Part shown: in pieces, positions 1 to 5,479 of the stretch
Numbering within the stretch: the first letter of the stretch is position 1
Layout: every line of letters starts with the position of its first letter
Assembly (NCBI GenBank): GCA_030691665.1
Contig: JAUYDU010000292.1
Coordinates: 1 to 5,519, forward strand
Direction of reading: 5' to 3'
Length of the DNA: 5,519 bases
Source of the DNA: Chloroflexota bacterium
GTDB taxonomy: Bacteria > Chloroflexota > Dehalococcoidia > SM23-28-2
Program-made: the position numbers and the translations under genes
The notes under the pieces: model-generated
Databases searched by the model: none
Told to the model about the DNA's origin: nothing
Seen by the model: the letters and a program-made list of their open reading frames with translations, nothing else

Positions 1-885
1 ACGGCCGCCTACCTGGCCGAGCTGATGTCTCGCCACACCACCTTCGGCATCGGCGGGCCAGCCGATGTCTACGCTGTCGCCGAAACGGAGGAGCAACTGC
101 GCGCCCTGGTCGACATCGCTCGCCGCCACGCCGTGCCCGTCTTCATCCTTGGCTGTGGCAGCAACATTCTCGTCGGCGACGAGGGCATCCGCGGCCTCGT
201 CCTGGAGAACGCCACTACCCACATGCAGGAGCCGGTCCCCTCCGGCAACGCCAGCTTCCTGGTGCGAGCCCAGTCCGGCGCCAGCTTCGCTTCCCTCGCC
301 CGCCGCCTCTCCCTCGCCGGCCTCGCCGGCCTGGAGTGGGCCTGCGGTATCCCCGGCACCCTGGGCGGCGCCGTCATCTACAACGCCGGCGCCTACGGCG
401 GCTGCCTGGCCGACGTCCTCCACAACGTCCGCGTGGCCGACGGCGACCAGGTGACCGAGTTGGCGGCCTCCGAGCTGGCTCTGGGCTACCGTGGCAGCGC
501 CTTCACCCGCGGCCTGCTCCAGCACAAAGTAGTCCTTTCCCTTGACCTCATCCTGCACGAAGGTGACCCCCAGGCCCTGGCCCAGCGAGTGGCCGACCTG
601 GACGCTCGCCGCCTGGCGGCCCAGCCGCGGGGGCGCAACGCCGGCTCCATCTTCAAGAATACCCCCGACCATCCCGCCTGGTGGCTCATCGCCCAAGTAG
701 GCCTGCGCGGCCATCGCATCGGCGACGCCCAGATCTCCCCCAAGCACACCAACTTCATCGTCAACCGCGGCCGCGCCCGCGCCGCCGACGTCGCCGCCCT
801 GATAGCCCTGGCCCAACAGCGGGTGGACGAGCAGTTCGGCGTCCGCCTGGAGCCCGAAGTGACCCTGGTAGGGGAGGGATTCTGA
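1..885 (+). CDS. murB: UDP-N-acetylenolpyruvoylglucosamine reductase MurB (5' end outside window)
   Basis: MurB is the FAD-dependent, NADPH-using cytoplasmic enzyme that reduces UDP-GlcNAc-enolpyruvate to UDP-MurNAc, the second committed step of peptidoglycan precursor synthesis. The reading frame is open from base 1. The first in-frame ATG (25) has no convincing ribosome binding site and sits inside the usual N-terminal motif (SRHTTFGIGGPAD), so I treat the gene as running off the left edge. Counting from that ATG, the FAD-binding segments are LGCGSNILVGDEGIRG (43-58) and GIPGTLGGAVIYNAGAYGG (about 108-126). The family's catalytic-site residues are present: Tyr155-Arg156 (E. coli Y158/R159), Ser208 in AGSIFKN (E. 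coli S229) and Glu278 in LEPEV (E. coli E325). The KHTNFIVN segment (240-247) and short length fit the type II form lacking the E. coli insertion. The TGA stop (883-885) overlaps an ATG in TGATG, the remnant of an older ddl junction. Confidence 0.96.
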   Translation, partial: TAAYLAELMSRHTTFGIGGPADVYAVAETEEQLRALVDIARRHAVPVFILGCGSNILVGDEGIRGLVLENATTHMQEPVPSGNASFLVRAQSGASFASLARRLSLAGLAGLEWACGIPGTLGGAVIYNAGAYGGCLADVLHNVRVADGDQVTELAASELALGYRGSAFTRGLLQHKVVLSLDLILHEGDPQALAQRVADLDARRLAAQPRGRNAGSIFKNTPDHPAWWLIAQVGLRGHRIGDAQISPKHTNFIVNRGRARAADVAALIALAQQRVDEQFGVRLEPEVTLVGEGF

Positions 886-889
886 TGGC
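874..889 (+). repeat. 16-bp direct repeat, left copy (junction duplication)
   Basis: The sequence gagggattctgatggc occurs here and, 16/16 identical, at 1055-1070. It contains a GAGGGA Shine-Dalgarno-like core and TGATG, in which the murB stop and an ATG overlap. The flanking bases differ at both ends, so the repeat is exactly 16 bp. It looks like a target-site duplication made when the segment between the two copies was inserted. Confidence 0.9.
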
Positions 890-911
890 GGGGTCAAGAA
901 CGGAACTCATG

Positions 912-927
912 CCCCCGCCTTCAGGCC
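912..927. repeat. Outer inverted repeat, left arm
   Basis: The arm cccccgccttcaggcc pairs with 1020-1035 at 14 of 16 positions; the two central bases (TC here, GA in the reverse complement of the other arm) do not match. The arm also contains the small self-palindrome GCC-TTCA-GGC (917-926), which is repeated in the same orientation at 1021-1030. Confidence 0.75.
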
Positions 928-946
928 TTAAACAGAATAGATTCCC

Positions 947-966
947 CCGCGGATTGAAATCCGCGG
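947..966. repeat. Perfect 8-bp hairpin with TGAA loop
   Basis: Arms ccgcggat and atccgcgg pair perfectly around a TGAA loop. No T-tract follows, so termination is unlikely. In the reverse-complement sense it matches the hairpin at 979-998, with arm differences that keep the base pairs. Confidence 0.85.
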
Positions 967-978
967 CTTGGACGGAAG

Positions 979-998
979 CTGCGGGTTTCAACCCGCAG
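979..998. repeat. Perfect 8-bp hairpin with TTCA loop
   Basis: Arms ctgcgggt and acccgcag pair perfectly around TTCA, the reverse complement of the loop at 947-966. Read on the - strand it resembles that hairpin, with matched changes on both arms. The two hairpins lie side by side, 12 nt apart, inside the outer inverted repeat. Confidence 0.85.
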
Positions 999-1019
999 AG
1001 AGATCAACCAAATTTCGAT

Positions 1020-1035
1020 GGCCTTCAGGCGGGGG
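1020..1035. repeat. Outer inverted repeat, right arm
   Basis: The arm ggccttcaggcggggg is the partner of 912-927. Its G-tract could instead pair with the second C-tract at 944-950, and then aatc (1041-1044) with gatt (940-943) across a small bulge. Two alternative folds of the element are therefore possible. A GTAG tetranucleotide overlaps its right end (1035-1038). Confidence 0.7.
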
Positions 1036-1054
1036 TAGAGAATCCACCCACCAA

Positions 1055-1070
1055 GAGGGATTCTGATGGC
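1055..1070 (+). repeat. 16-bp direct repeat, right copy, carrying the ddl ribosome binding site and start
   Basis: This is identical to 874-889. Here it provides ddl with GAGGGA (1055-1060), 5 nt before the ATG at 1066. The TGA in this copy is no longer a murB stop. The duplication therefore restored the translation signals that the insertion would otherwise have moved away from ddl. Confidence 0.9.
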
Positions 1071-2136
1071 TAGCGCAGGCCGCCTGCGGGTCGGCATCCT
1101 CTTCGGCGGCCGCTCGGCCGAGCACGAGGTCTCGGTCATCTCCGCCCAGGGGGTGATGGCCGCCACCGACGCCCAGCGCTTCCAGGTGGTGCCCCTAGGC
1201 GTCACCAAGCAGGGCGCCTGGCTCACCCCTCAGCAGACGCAGGCCGCCCTCGCCGCCATCCGGGGCGAGCGCGTGGGCGCCCTCGACGATCCCCAGGGCG
1301 GCGGCTTCGGCAGCCAGGTGCTGGCCGCCCTCCAGCAGGTGGACGTGGTGTTCCCGCTCGTGCACGGCACCTACGGCGAGGACGGCTCCCTCCAGGGCCT
1401 GCTGGAGATGGCCGGCATCCCCTACGTGGGCGCCGGCGTGACCGCCAGCGCCCTGGGCATGGACAAGTCCCTCCAGCAGATGGTGTTTCGCCAGGCCGGC
1501 CTGCCCGTCCCTGACTCCCTGACGGTCACCTGGCCCCAGTGGCAGGACGAGGCGACGGCCGTGGCTCGCCAGGTTGAGGCCAGGCTGGGATACCCTTGCT
1601 TCGTCAAGCCGGCCAACAGCGGCAGCAGCATCGGCACCTCCAAGGCCCGCTCGCGGGAGGACCTGGCCGACAGCTTCGCCGAGGCCTTCCGCTACGACCG
1701 CAAGGCCCTGGTCGAGCAGGCCATCGAGGGCCGCCAGATCGAGTGCAGCGTCCTGGGCAACGACGACCCCCACGCCTCGCCCCTGGGCGAGATCGTCTTT
1801 GTCCGCGAGTTCTACGACTACGTGGCCAAGTACGACGACCCCAACACCCGCCTGATCATCCCCGCCGACCTGCCGTCGCCGCTGGCCGAGAAGATGCAGG
1901 CCCTGGCCATCGCCGCCTTCAAAGCCATCGATTGCGCCGGCATGGGGCGGGTCGACTTCTTCCTGACCCAGGACGGGCAACCCTACGTCAACGAGATCAA
2001 CACTATCCCCGGCTTCACGCCCATGAGCATGTACCCCAAGCTGTGGGAGGCCGCCGGCCTCCCCTACCGCGACCTCATCACCCGCCTCGTCGAGCTGGCC
2101 ATCGAGCGCCATCAGGAGAAGCAGCGCCGTGCCTAG
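1066..2136 (+). CDS. ddl: D-alanine--D-alanine ligase
   Basis: Ddl is a cytoplasmic ATP-grasp enzyme that joins two D-alanines, via a D-alanyl phosphate, to make the dipeptide added to UDP-MurNAc-tripeptide by MurF. The 356-aa length is typical. The N-terminal domain has GGRSAEHEVS (14-23), with Glu19 matching DdlB Glu15, and the first signature HGTYGEDGSLQG (100-111). The ATP-grasp core has KPANSGSSIG (181-190). The omega-loop EFYDYVAKY carries Lys255-Tyr256, the pair typical of true D-Ala-D-Ala ligases (DdlB K215/Y216); D-Ala-D-Lac ligases such as VanA have a His in this loop. Arg295 (GRVD), Asp297, Glu310 and Asn312 (NEINTIPGFT) match the substrate- and metal-binding residues. The ATG lies 5 nt after GAGGGA. 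The end overlaps ftsQ by 8 nt, so those two are probably translationally coupled, whereas the 5' side is separated from murB by the palindromic insertion. Confidence 0.97.
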   Translation: MASAGRLRVGILFGGRSAEHEVSVISAQGVMAATDAQRFQVVPLGVTKQGAWLTPQQTQAALAAIRGERVGALDDPQGGGFGSQVLAALQQVDVVFPLVHGTYGEDGSLQGLLEMAGIPYVGAGVTASALGMDKSLQQMVFRQAGLPVPDSLTVTWPQWQDEATAVARQVEARLGYPCFVKPANSGSSIGTSKARSREDLADSFAEAFRYDRKALVEQAIEGRQIECSVLGNDDPHASPLGEIVFVREFYDYVAKYDDPNTRLIIPADLPSPLAEKMQALAIAAFKAIDCAGMGRVDFFLTQDGQPYVNEINTIPGFTPMSMYPKLWEAAGLPYRDLITRLVELAIERHQEKQRRA

Positions 2137-2911
2137 GCCAAACCAGCAAGGCACATCGAGCCGTCCTCCCCGGGGCTATGTCCTCCTGGAGGAGGACGAG
2201 AAGGCTGGCGGCCTGGGGCTGTGGCGGCTGCTCTTCGCCCTGCTTCTGCTGGCAGGCACGGTCGGCGGTGGCCTGTCCCTCTACCTCACGCCCGTCTTGC
2301 GGGTGCAGGTCGTGGAAGTTACCGGAGCCCAGACCCTGGACGCCTACTCCCTCGTCCAGATGTCCGACCTGAAGGGCCGCAGCATGTTCACCGCCCCCCT
2401 GGACGAGGCCCAGCAGCGGCTCGCCGCCCTGCCCATGGTCAAGTCAGTGCAAGCAGAGCGCCGCTGGCCCCACACCGTCCGCCTGGTAGTACAGGAGCGG
2501 CAGCCCTGGGGCTACTGGTACACTCAGGACAAGGAGTACGTCGTCGACGCCGACGGCGTCATCCTGGAAGGGGCGATGCCTGCGCCCGATGCCCCCATCG
2601 TCTATCAGCAGGACAGCTCGGGCCAGTTCCAGCCGGGAGGCGCCGTCGACCCCGATGCCGTGCGCCTGGCCCAAGATCTTATGGAATCTTTGCCCGCCAC
2701 CCTGGATCTGGCGGTGACCCGTCTAGAATATAATAACCGCGAGGGTCTGTCCCTGGTGGCCGATGCCGGCTACCGGGTGGTCTTCGGCGATAGCCATGGC
2801 TTCGAATTCAAGCTGGCCGTCTGGCAAGCCCTGGAGGAGAGGCTCGGTCGCCAGGAGATACAGGGACACGTACTCGATCTCAGGTTTGGTGATAGGCCCT
2901 CCCTTCGTTGA
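2129..2911 (+). CDS. ftsQ: Cell division protein FtsQ/DivIB
   Basis: FtsQ (DivIB) is a bitopic membrane protein that links early and late divisome proteins and recruits FtsL/FtsB and the FtsWI synthase. The 260-aa product has a short cytoplasmic tail (1-30), one transmembrane segment (about 31-54, LWRLLFALLLLAGTVGGG onward) and an extracytoplasmic part. The latter begins with a POTRA domain (about 57-125: LRVQVVEVTGAQ, then MVKSVQAERRWPHTVRLVVQER) and continues with the FtsQ beta domain (YVVDADGVILEG, 137-148), ending in DLRFGDRP (249-256). The start is GTG at 2129, chosen because AGGAG (2114-2118) lies 10 nt upstream and because it overlaps the ddl stop. Sequence conservation in this family is low, so the call rests on the TM-POTRA-beta layout plus position between ddl and ftsA. 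Confidence 0.93.
   Translation: MPRPNQQGTSSRPPRGYVLLEEDEKAGGLGLWRLLFALLLLAGTVGGGLSLYLTPVLRVQVVEVTGAQTLDAYSLVQMSDLKGRSMFTAPLDEAQQRLAALPMVKSVQAERRWPHTVRLVVQERQPWGYWYTQDKEYVVDADGVILEGAMPAPDAPIVYQQDSSGQFQPGGAVDPDAVRLAQDLMESLPATLDLAVTRLEYNNREGLSLVADAGYRVVFGDSHGFEFKLAVWQALEERLGRQEIQGHVLDLRFGDRPSLR
2729..2734 (+). promoter_or_regulatory. Possible -10 box (TATAAT) inside ftsQ
   Basis: A perfect TATAAT sits in a conspicuous AT-rich patch (2724-2736) within GC-rich ftsQ, about 195 nt before the ftsA start. I find no good -35 at 16-18 nt spacing and no TG extension, so this is tentative. Promoters inside ftsQ that feed ftsA and ftsZ are known in other bacteria such as E. coli. Confidence 0.25.
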
Positions 2912-2922
2912 AAGGGGGGAAA
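2912..2922 (+). promoter_or_regulatory. ftsA ribosome binding site
   Basis: A purine run, aaaggggggaa, directly follows the ftsQ stop and lies just upstream of ATG 2926. It favours that ATG over the in-frame TTG at 2908, which would place this site inside the coding sequence and add only MKGGKS to the N-terminus. Confidence 0.75.
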
Positions 2923-2925
2923 AGC

Positions 2926-4170
2926 ATGTATCGCAACAGTAACTTCGCCGCCATCGACGTAGGTAGCACCAAGGTCTGCACCCTCGTGGGCGAGCTCACC
3001 CCCGCAGAAGGGATGCGCATCGTCGGCGTCGGCATCGCCCCCACCGTCGGCATGAACAAGGGCGTGGTGGATAACATCCAGCAGGCCACCGAATCCATCC
3101 TCAGCTCCGTGGAAAAAGCCGAAAGGTCCAGCGGCACCCGCATCGTATCCGCGCGGGTAAGCATTAGCGGCGGACACATCGGCTCGATGATCAACCGCGC
3201 CGTTGTCGCCATCCCCGGCCGCACCCGACCCATCGGCCCGGAAGACGTGGCCCGCGTCCTGGAGGCCGCTGCCGCCGTCAGCATCCCCTCCGATCGCCAG
3301 GTCCTCCACGTCATCCCCCGCTACTTTGTGGTCGACGGCCAGGAGCACGTGAGCGACCCCGTGGGCATGTACGGCCAACGCCTCGATGTCGAGACCCTCA
3401 TCGTCACCGGCGCCGTCTCCGCTATCCAGAACCTTACCAAGTGCGTCGAGGGAGCCGGCGTCCAGGTGGAGGAACTGGTCCTCAGCTCCTTCGCCAGCGC
3501 CGAGGCCGTCCTCGAGGACGAGGAAAAACGGCAGGGGGTGGTTCTGGCCGACGTCGGCGGTGGCACTACCGACGTCTCCGTGTTCGCCGACGGCAGCGTC
3601 TTGCATGCCGCCGTCTTGCAGGTCAGCGGCTTCCACCTCACCCACGACCTGGTGGCCGGCCTCAGAGCCCCCTTTGCCGCAGTAGAGGAGGCCAAGACCC
3701 TCTACGCCCATGCCATCCCCTCCACTGTCGATTCGGAAGAACTGGTGGAGATCGACACCTTCGGCAGCGACAGGCGTAAGTCCGTCTCCCGCCGCCGTCT
3801 GGCCGAGATCACCCAGGCGCGGCTAGAAGAGATGCTGGAGATGGTCTACATGGACATCCGCCGCATCGGCTTCGATGACACCCTGGCCGCCGGCCTCGTC
3901 CTCACCGGCGGCACGGCCAACCTGCCCGGCCTCGACACCCTGGCCGAGCAGGTCCTGCGCATGCCAGCCCGTATCGGCGTGCCCCACGGCCTCTCCGGCC
4001 TCTCCGACATCCTCGCCAATCCCGCCTACGCCACCGGCGTCGGCCTCCTCCACTGGGTCCTCCGCGACCACGAGCCGGACAGACGCCGGGTGAGGGAGAA
4101 GGCGCCAGGCTCTGCTTGGGAGTGGCTGCGCACCATTGGCCGCTGGTTCAAGTTTCTCTTGCCCCAATAG
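2926..4170 (+). CDS. ftsA: Cell division protein FtsA
   Basis: FtsA is an actin-family ATPase that tethers FtsZ filaments to the inner face of the membrane and helps recruit later divisome proteins. From ATG 2926 the product is 414 aa, the usual size. The actin-fold nucleotide motifs are visible: phosphate-1 IDVGSTKV (10-17), phosphate-2 DVGGGTTDV (209-217) and the adenosine-binding LTGGTANLPG (326-335). The FtsA-typical GMNKGVVDN (42-50) and SGGHIG (81-86) lead into the 1C domain (about 84-160), which actin lacks. The C-terminus carries a tryptophan-rich amphipathic membrane-targeting helix (398-414, WEWLRTIGRWFKFLLPQ) after a charged linker. The gene begins 14 nt after ftsQ and is followed 60 nt later by ftsZ, the standard arrangement. 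It appears complete, with no missing key motif. Confidence 0.97.
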   Translation: MYRNSNFAAIDVGSTKVCTLVGELTPAEGMRIVGVGIAPTVGMNKGVVDNIQQATESILSSVEKAERSSGTRIVSARVSISGGHIGSMINRAVVAIPGRTRPIGPEDVARVLEAAAAVSIPSDRQVLHVIPRYFVVDGQEHVSDPVGMYGQRLDVETLIVTGAVSAIQNLTKCVEGAGVQVEELVLSSFASAEAVLEDEEKRQGVVLADVGGGTTDVSVFADGSVLHAAVLQVSGFHLTHDLVAGLRAPFAAVEEAKTLYAHAIPSTVDSEELVEIDTFGSDRRKSVSRRRLAEITQARLEEMLEMVYMDIRRIGFDDTLAAGLVLTGGTANLPGLDTLAEQVLRMPARIGVPHGLSGLSDILANPAYATGVGLLHWVLRDHEPDRRRVREKAPGSAWEWLRTIGRWFKFLLPQ

Positions 4171-4230
4171 GTAAACAGAGACGTACAGACGGGGAGCAGC
4201 AACACAAAGACTAGGCGAAAGGAGGCAAAG
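4171..4230 (+). promoter_or_regulatory. ftsZ leader with very strong Shine-Dalgarno (AAAGGAGG)
   Basis: This 60-nt ftsA-ftsZ spacer is A-rich and shows no stable hairpin by eye, in contrast to the GC-rich genes on either side. It ends with AAAGGAGG (4218-4225), an extended match to the anti-SD, 5 nt before GTG 4231. This fixes the start: the next in-frame Met (codon 29) would remove the start of the nucleotide-binding domain. A strong site would fit the need for far more FtsZ than FtsA. I see no convincing promoter here. Confidence 0.7.
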
Positions 4231-5301
4231 GTGGCGAATAGAGCAGACACCGAAGGCTTGCCGCCCATCAAAGTCGTAGGCGTGGGCGGCGCCGGCTGCA
4301 ACGCCGTCAATCGCATGATCGAGGCCGGCGTGGGCGGCGTCCAGTTCGTCGGCATCAATACCGACACCCAGGCCCTCATGCGCTGCGAGGCGGAATCGAG
4401 ACTCCGCATCGGCGAGCGACTGACCCGCGGCCTGGGCGTGGGCGGCGATGCCGACAGGGGCCAGCGAGCCGCTGAGGAGAGCCGCGACGAGATCCTGGAG
4501 GCAATCAAAGGCGCCGACATGGTGTTCATCACCGCCGGCATGGGCGGCGGCACCGGCACCGGCGCCGCCCCCATCGTCGCCGAGGTCGCCAAGGAGACGG
4601 GCGCCCTCACCGTGGCCGTGGTAACCAAGCCCTTCTCCTTCGAGATGTCGCGCCGTCGCCTTCAGGCCGAAGACGGCATCTCCACCCTGCGCGACCGCGT
4701 CGACACCCTCATCGTCATCCCCAACGACCGCCTGCTGGCCATCTGCGACCAGAAGACCCCCATCAGCGAGGCCTTCCGCGTCGCCGACGACATCCTCCGC
4801 CAGGGCATCCAGGGCATCTCGGAGCTCATCACCGTGCCCGGCGACATCAACCTGGACTTCGCCGATGTGCGCCGCATCATGAGCGAGGCCGGCCCCGCCC
4901 TTATGGCCATCGGCCGTGCCGGCGGCGAGAACCGGGCCGTAGACGCCGCCAGGGCAGCCATCACCAGCCCCCTCCTCGACGTCTCCATCCACGGTGCCCG
5001 CGGCGTCCTGTTCAACATCACCGGCTCCGCCAACCTCGGCCTACACGAGCTGAACATGGCCGCCCAGGTCATCGCCGAGGTGGTAGACCCCGACGCCGAG
5101 ATCATCTTCGGCACCGCCACCGACCCCGGCCTGGGCGATGACGTCAAGATCACCCTCATCGCCGTCGGCTTCGCCACCCCAGAGCTGTACGAAGAGGGTG
5201 CTCGAGAAGAGACGTTGCGCCAACTAAGAGTCGAATCTGTTCAAGGTATCGCCGACACGGAGCTACCGACTTTTTTGCGCCGCCCGGTGGTCAGCCGCTA
5301 A
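4231..5301 (+). CDS. ftsZ: Cell division protein FtsZ
   Basis: FtsZ is the tubulin-like GTPase that polymerises into the cytokinetic ring. The 356-aa product starts with GTG. The GTPase domain shows GVGGAGCNAV (17-26), NTDTQAL (43-49), the tubulin signature GGGTGTG (105-111) and the T7 synergy loop NLDFADV (207-213). Asn207, Asp209 and Asp212 fall at the same numbers as the catalytic residues of E. coli FtsZ. Residue 205 is Asp (PGDINLDF), acidic as in B. subtilis (SGEVNLDF), whereas E. coli has Leu. The folded part ends near 314 (LIAVGF). A short linker of about 27 residues leads to the conserved C-terminal peptide ELPTFLRRP (344-352), the expected docking site for the neighbouring FtsA. Terminator-like hairpins follow, which suggests that ftsZ closes the operon. 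Confidence 0.98.
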   Translation: MANRADTEGLPPIKVVGVGGAGCNAVNRMIEAGVGGVQFVGINTDTQALMRCEAESRLRIGERLTRGLGVGGDADRGQRAAEESRDEILEAIKGADMVFITAGMGGGTGTGAAPIVAEVAKETGALTVAVVTKPFSFEMSRRRLQAEDGISTLRDRVDTLIVIPNDRLLAICDQKTPISEAFRVADDILRQGIQGISELITVPGDINLDFADVRRIMSEAGPALMAIGRAGGENRAVDAARAAITSPLLDVSIHGARGVLFNITGSANLGLHELNMAAQVIAEVVDPDAEIIFGTATDPGLGDDVKITLIAVGFATPELYEEGAREETLRQLRVESVQGIADTELPTFLRRPVVSR

Positions 5302-5334
5302 GGGGCAACGGCGCACCGGGCAACGGACATTAGA

Positions 5335-5376
5335 CGCCGGAGGCGTCCGCCTCTGGCGGAAGCCGGGGCTTCTGCC
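5335..5376. repeat. Two overlapping GC-rich hairpins after ftsZ
   Basis: Hairpin A (5335-5358) has 11-bp arms cgccggaggcg and cgcctctggcg with a 2-nt centre and one G-T wobble. Hairpin B (5355-5376) has 10-bp arms ggcggaagcc and ggcttctgcc around GG, also with one wobble. They share 5355-5358, so they cannot both form fully. No T-tract follows either. Possible roles are transcript 3'-end protection or a dispersed palindromic repeat. Confidence 0.7.
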
Positions 5377-5387
5377 ACCACCTCCTG

Positions 5388-5421
5388 CAGACAGCGGGCC
5401 GAATTGGCCCGCTGTCTGTTT
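5388..5421 (+). terminator. Probable ftsZ transcription terminator
   Basis: A perfect 13-bp stem (5388-5400 with 5406-5418, cagacagcgggcc) surrounds a GAATT loop and is followed by only TTT (5419-5421). The stem is the strongest hairpin in the window and lies 87 nt after the ftsZ stop, before the end of a probable convergent gene. The T-run is short, so termination may be partial or need a helper factor. On the - strand no T-run follows the stem. Confidence 0.65.
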
Positions 5422-5442
5422 CCGCCCCCGTCAGACGTCTTC

Positions 5443-5466
5443 GTAGCTGCAGGGCTTCAGCCCTGC
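5443..5466. repeat. REP-like palindrome: GTAG plus 7-bp hairpin with TTCA loop
   Basis: GTAG (5443-5446) is followed after 2 nt by the perfect hairpin gcagggc-TTCA-gccctgc (5449-5466). A GTAG placed 5' of a palindrome is the layout of bacterial REP sequences. The loop is the same as in the insertion between murB and ddl. It lies 13 nt beyond the stop codon of the probable convergent gene, so it may also cap that transcript. Confidence 0.55.
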
Positions 5467-5479
5467 CCGCCCAGCATCC

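Larger units (their letters stand above)
890..1054. mobile_element. 165-bp nested-palindrome insertion (MITE-like) between murB and ddl
   Basis: This non-coding segment is bracketed by the 16-bp direct repeats at 874-889 and 1055-1070 and separates two genes that would otherwise overlap by TGATG. Imperfect inverted repeats, 912-927 and 1020-1035, match at 14 of 16 positions with the two mismatches at the centre. They enclose two perfect 8-bp hairpins, at 947-966 and 979-998. The segment is visibly richer in A and T than the genes around it, for example 928-943 and 999-1018. It has no transposase and no T-tract after either hairpin, so it is neither an autonomous element nor an ordinary terminator. 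Small size, internal inverted repeats and flanking duplication fit a non-autonomous element moved in trans. However, the inverted repeats lie about 20 nt inside the ends rather than at them, and 16 bp is long for a target duplication. I cannot name the family. Confidence 0.7.

Noticed and set aside
25..27. ATG at 25 as the true murB start
   Set aside because: There is no Shine-Dalgarno, the frame stays open to base 1, and MurB proteins normally have additional residues before the HTTFxIGGPAD motif.
928..943. Promoter in the insertion (AT-rich stretch with TAGATT or AGAATA)
   Set aside because: The hexamers match -10 poorly, and the region 16-18 nt upstream is a C-rich inverted repeat with no -35 similarity.
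947..998. Intrinsic terminator or attenuator before ddl
   Set aside because: Both hairpins lack a T-tract on either strand, and ddl has no evident promoter of its own downstream. Termination here would silence the essential ddl-ftsQAZ genes.
890..1054. CRISPR array or riboswitch in the murB-ddl gap
   Set aside because: There are no regularly spaced direct repeats with unique spacers, and no known riboswitch core could be recognised; the structure is explained by nested inverted repeats.
885..1073. A real small protein gene (62 aa) between murB and ddl
   Set aside because: The frame arises from insertion DNA made of palindromes. It inherits its start and Shine-Dalgarno from the duplicated junction, and the peptide has no recognisable domain. 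I keep it only as a possible translation relay.
1195..2154. Long - strand open frame (319 aa) opposite ddl
   Set aside because: It is an antisense shadow of a GC-rich gene: low-complexity Gly/Ala/Leu/Asp-rich product with no recognisable motif, while the + strand encodes a complete Ddl. The same applies to the - strand frames at 2770-3711 and 3823-4992.
2908..2925. TTG at 2908 as the ftsA start
   Set aside because: It would put the strong purine-rich ribosome binding site inside the gene and overlap the ftsQ stop. ATG 2926 has normal spacing and gives the usual FtsA N-terminus.
4159..4189. ftsZ promoter (TTGCCC, 19 nt, TACAGA)
   Set aside because: Both hexamers are weak matches and the spacing is too long; chance is a sufficient explanation.
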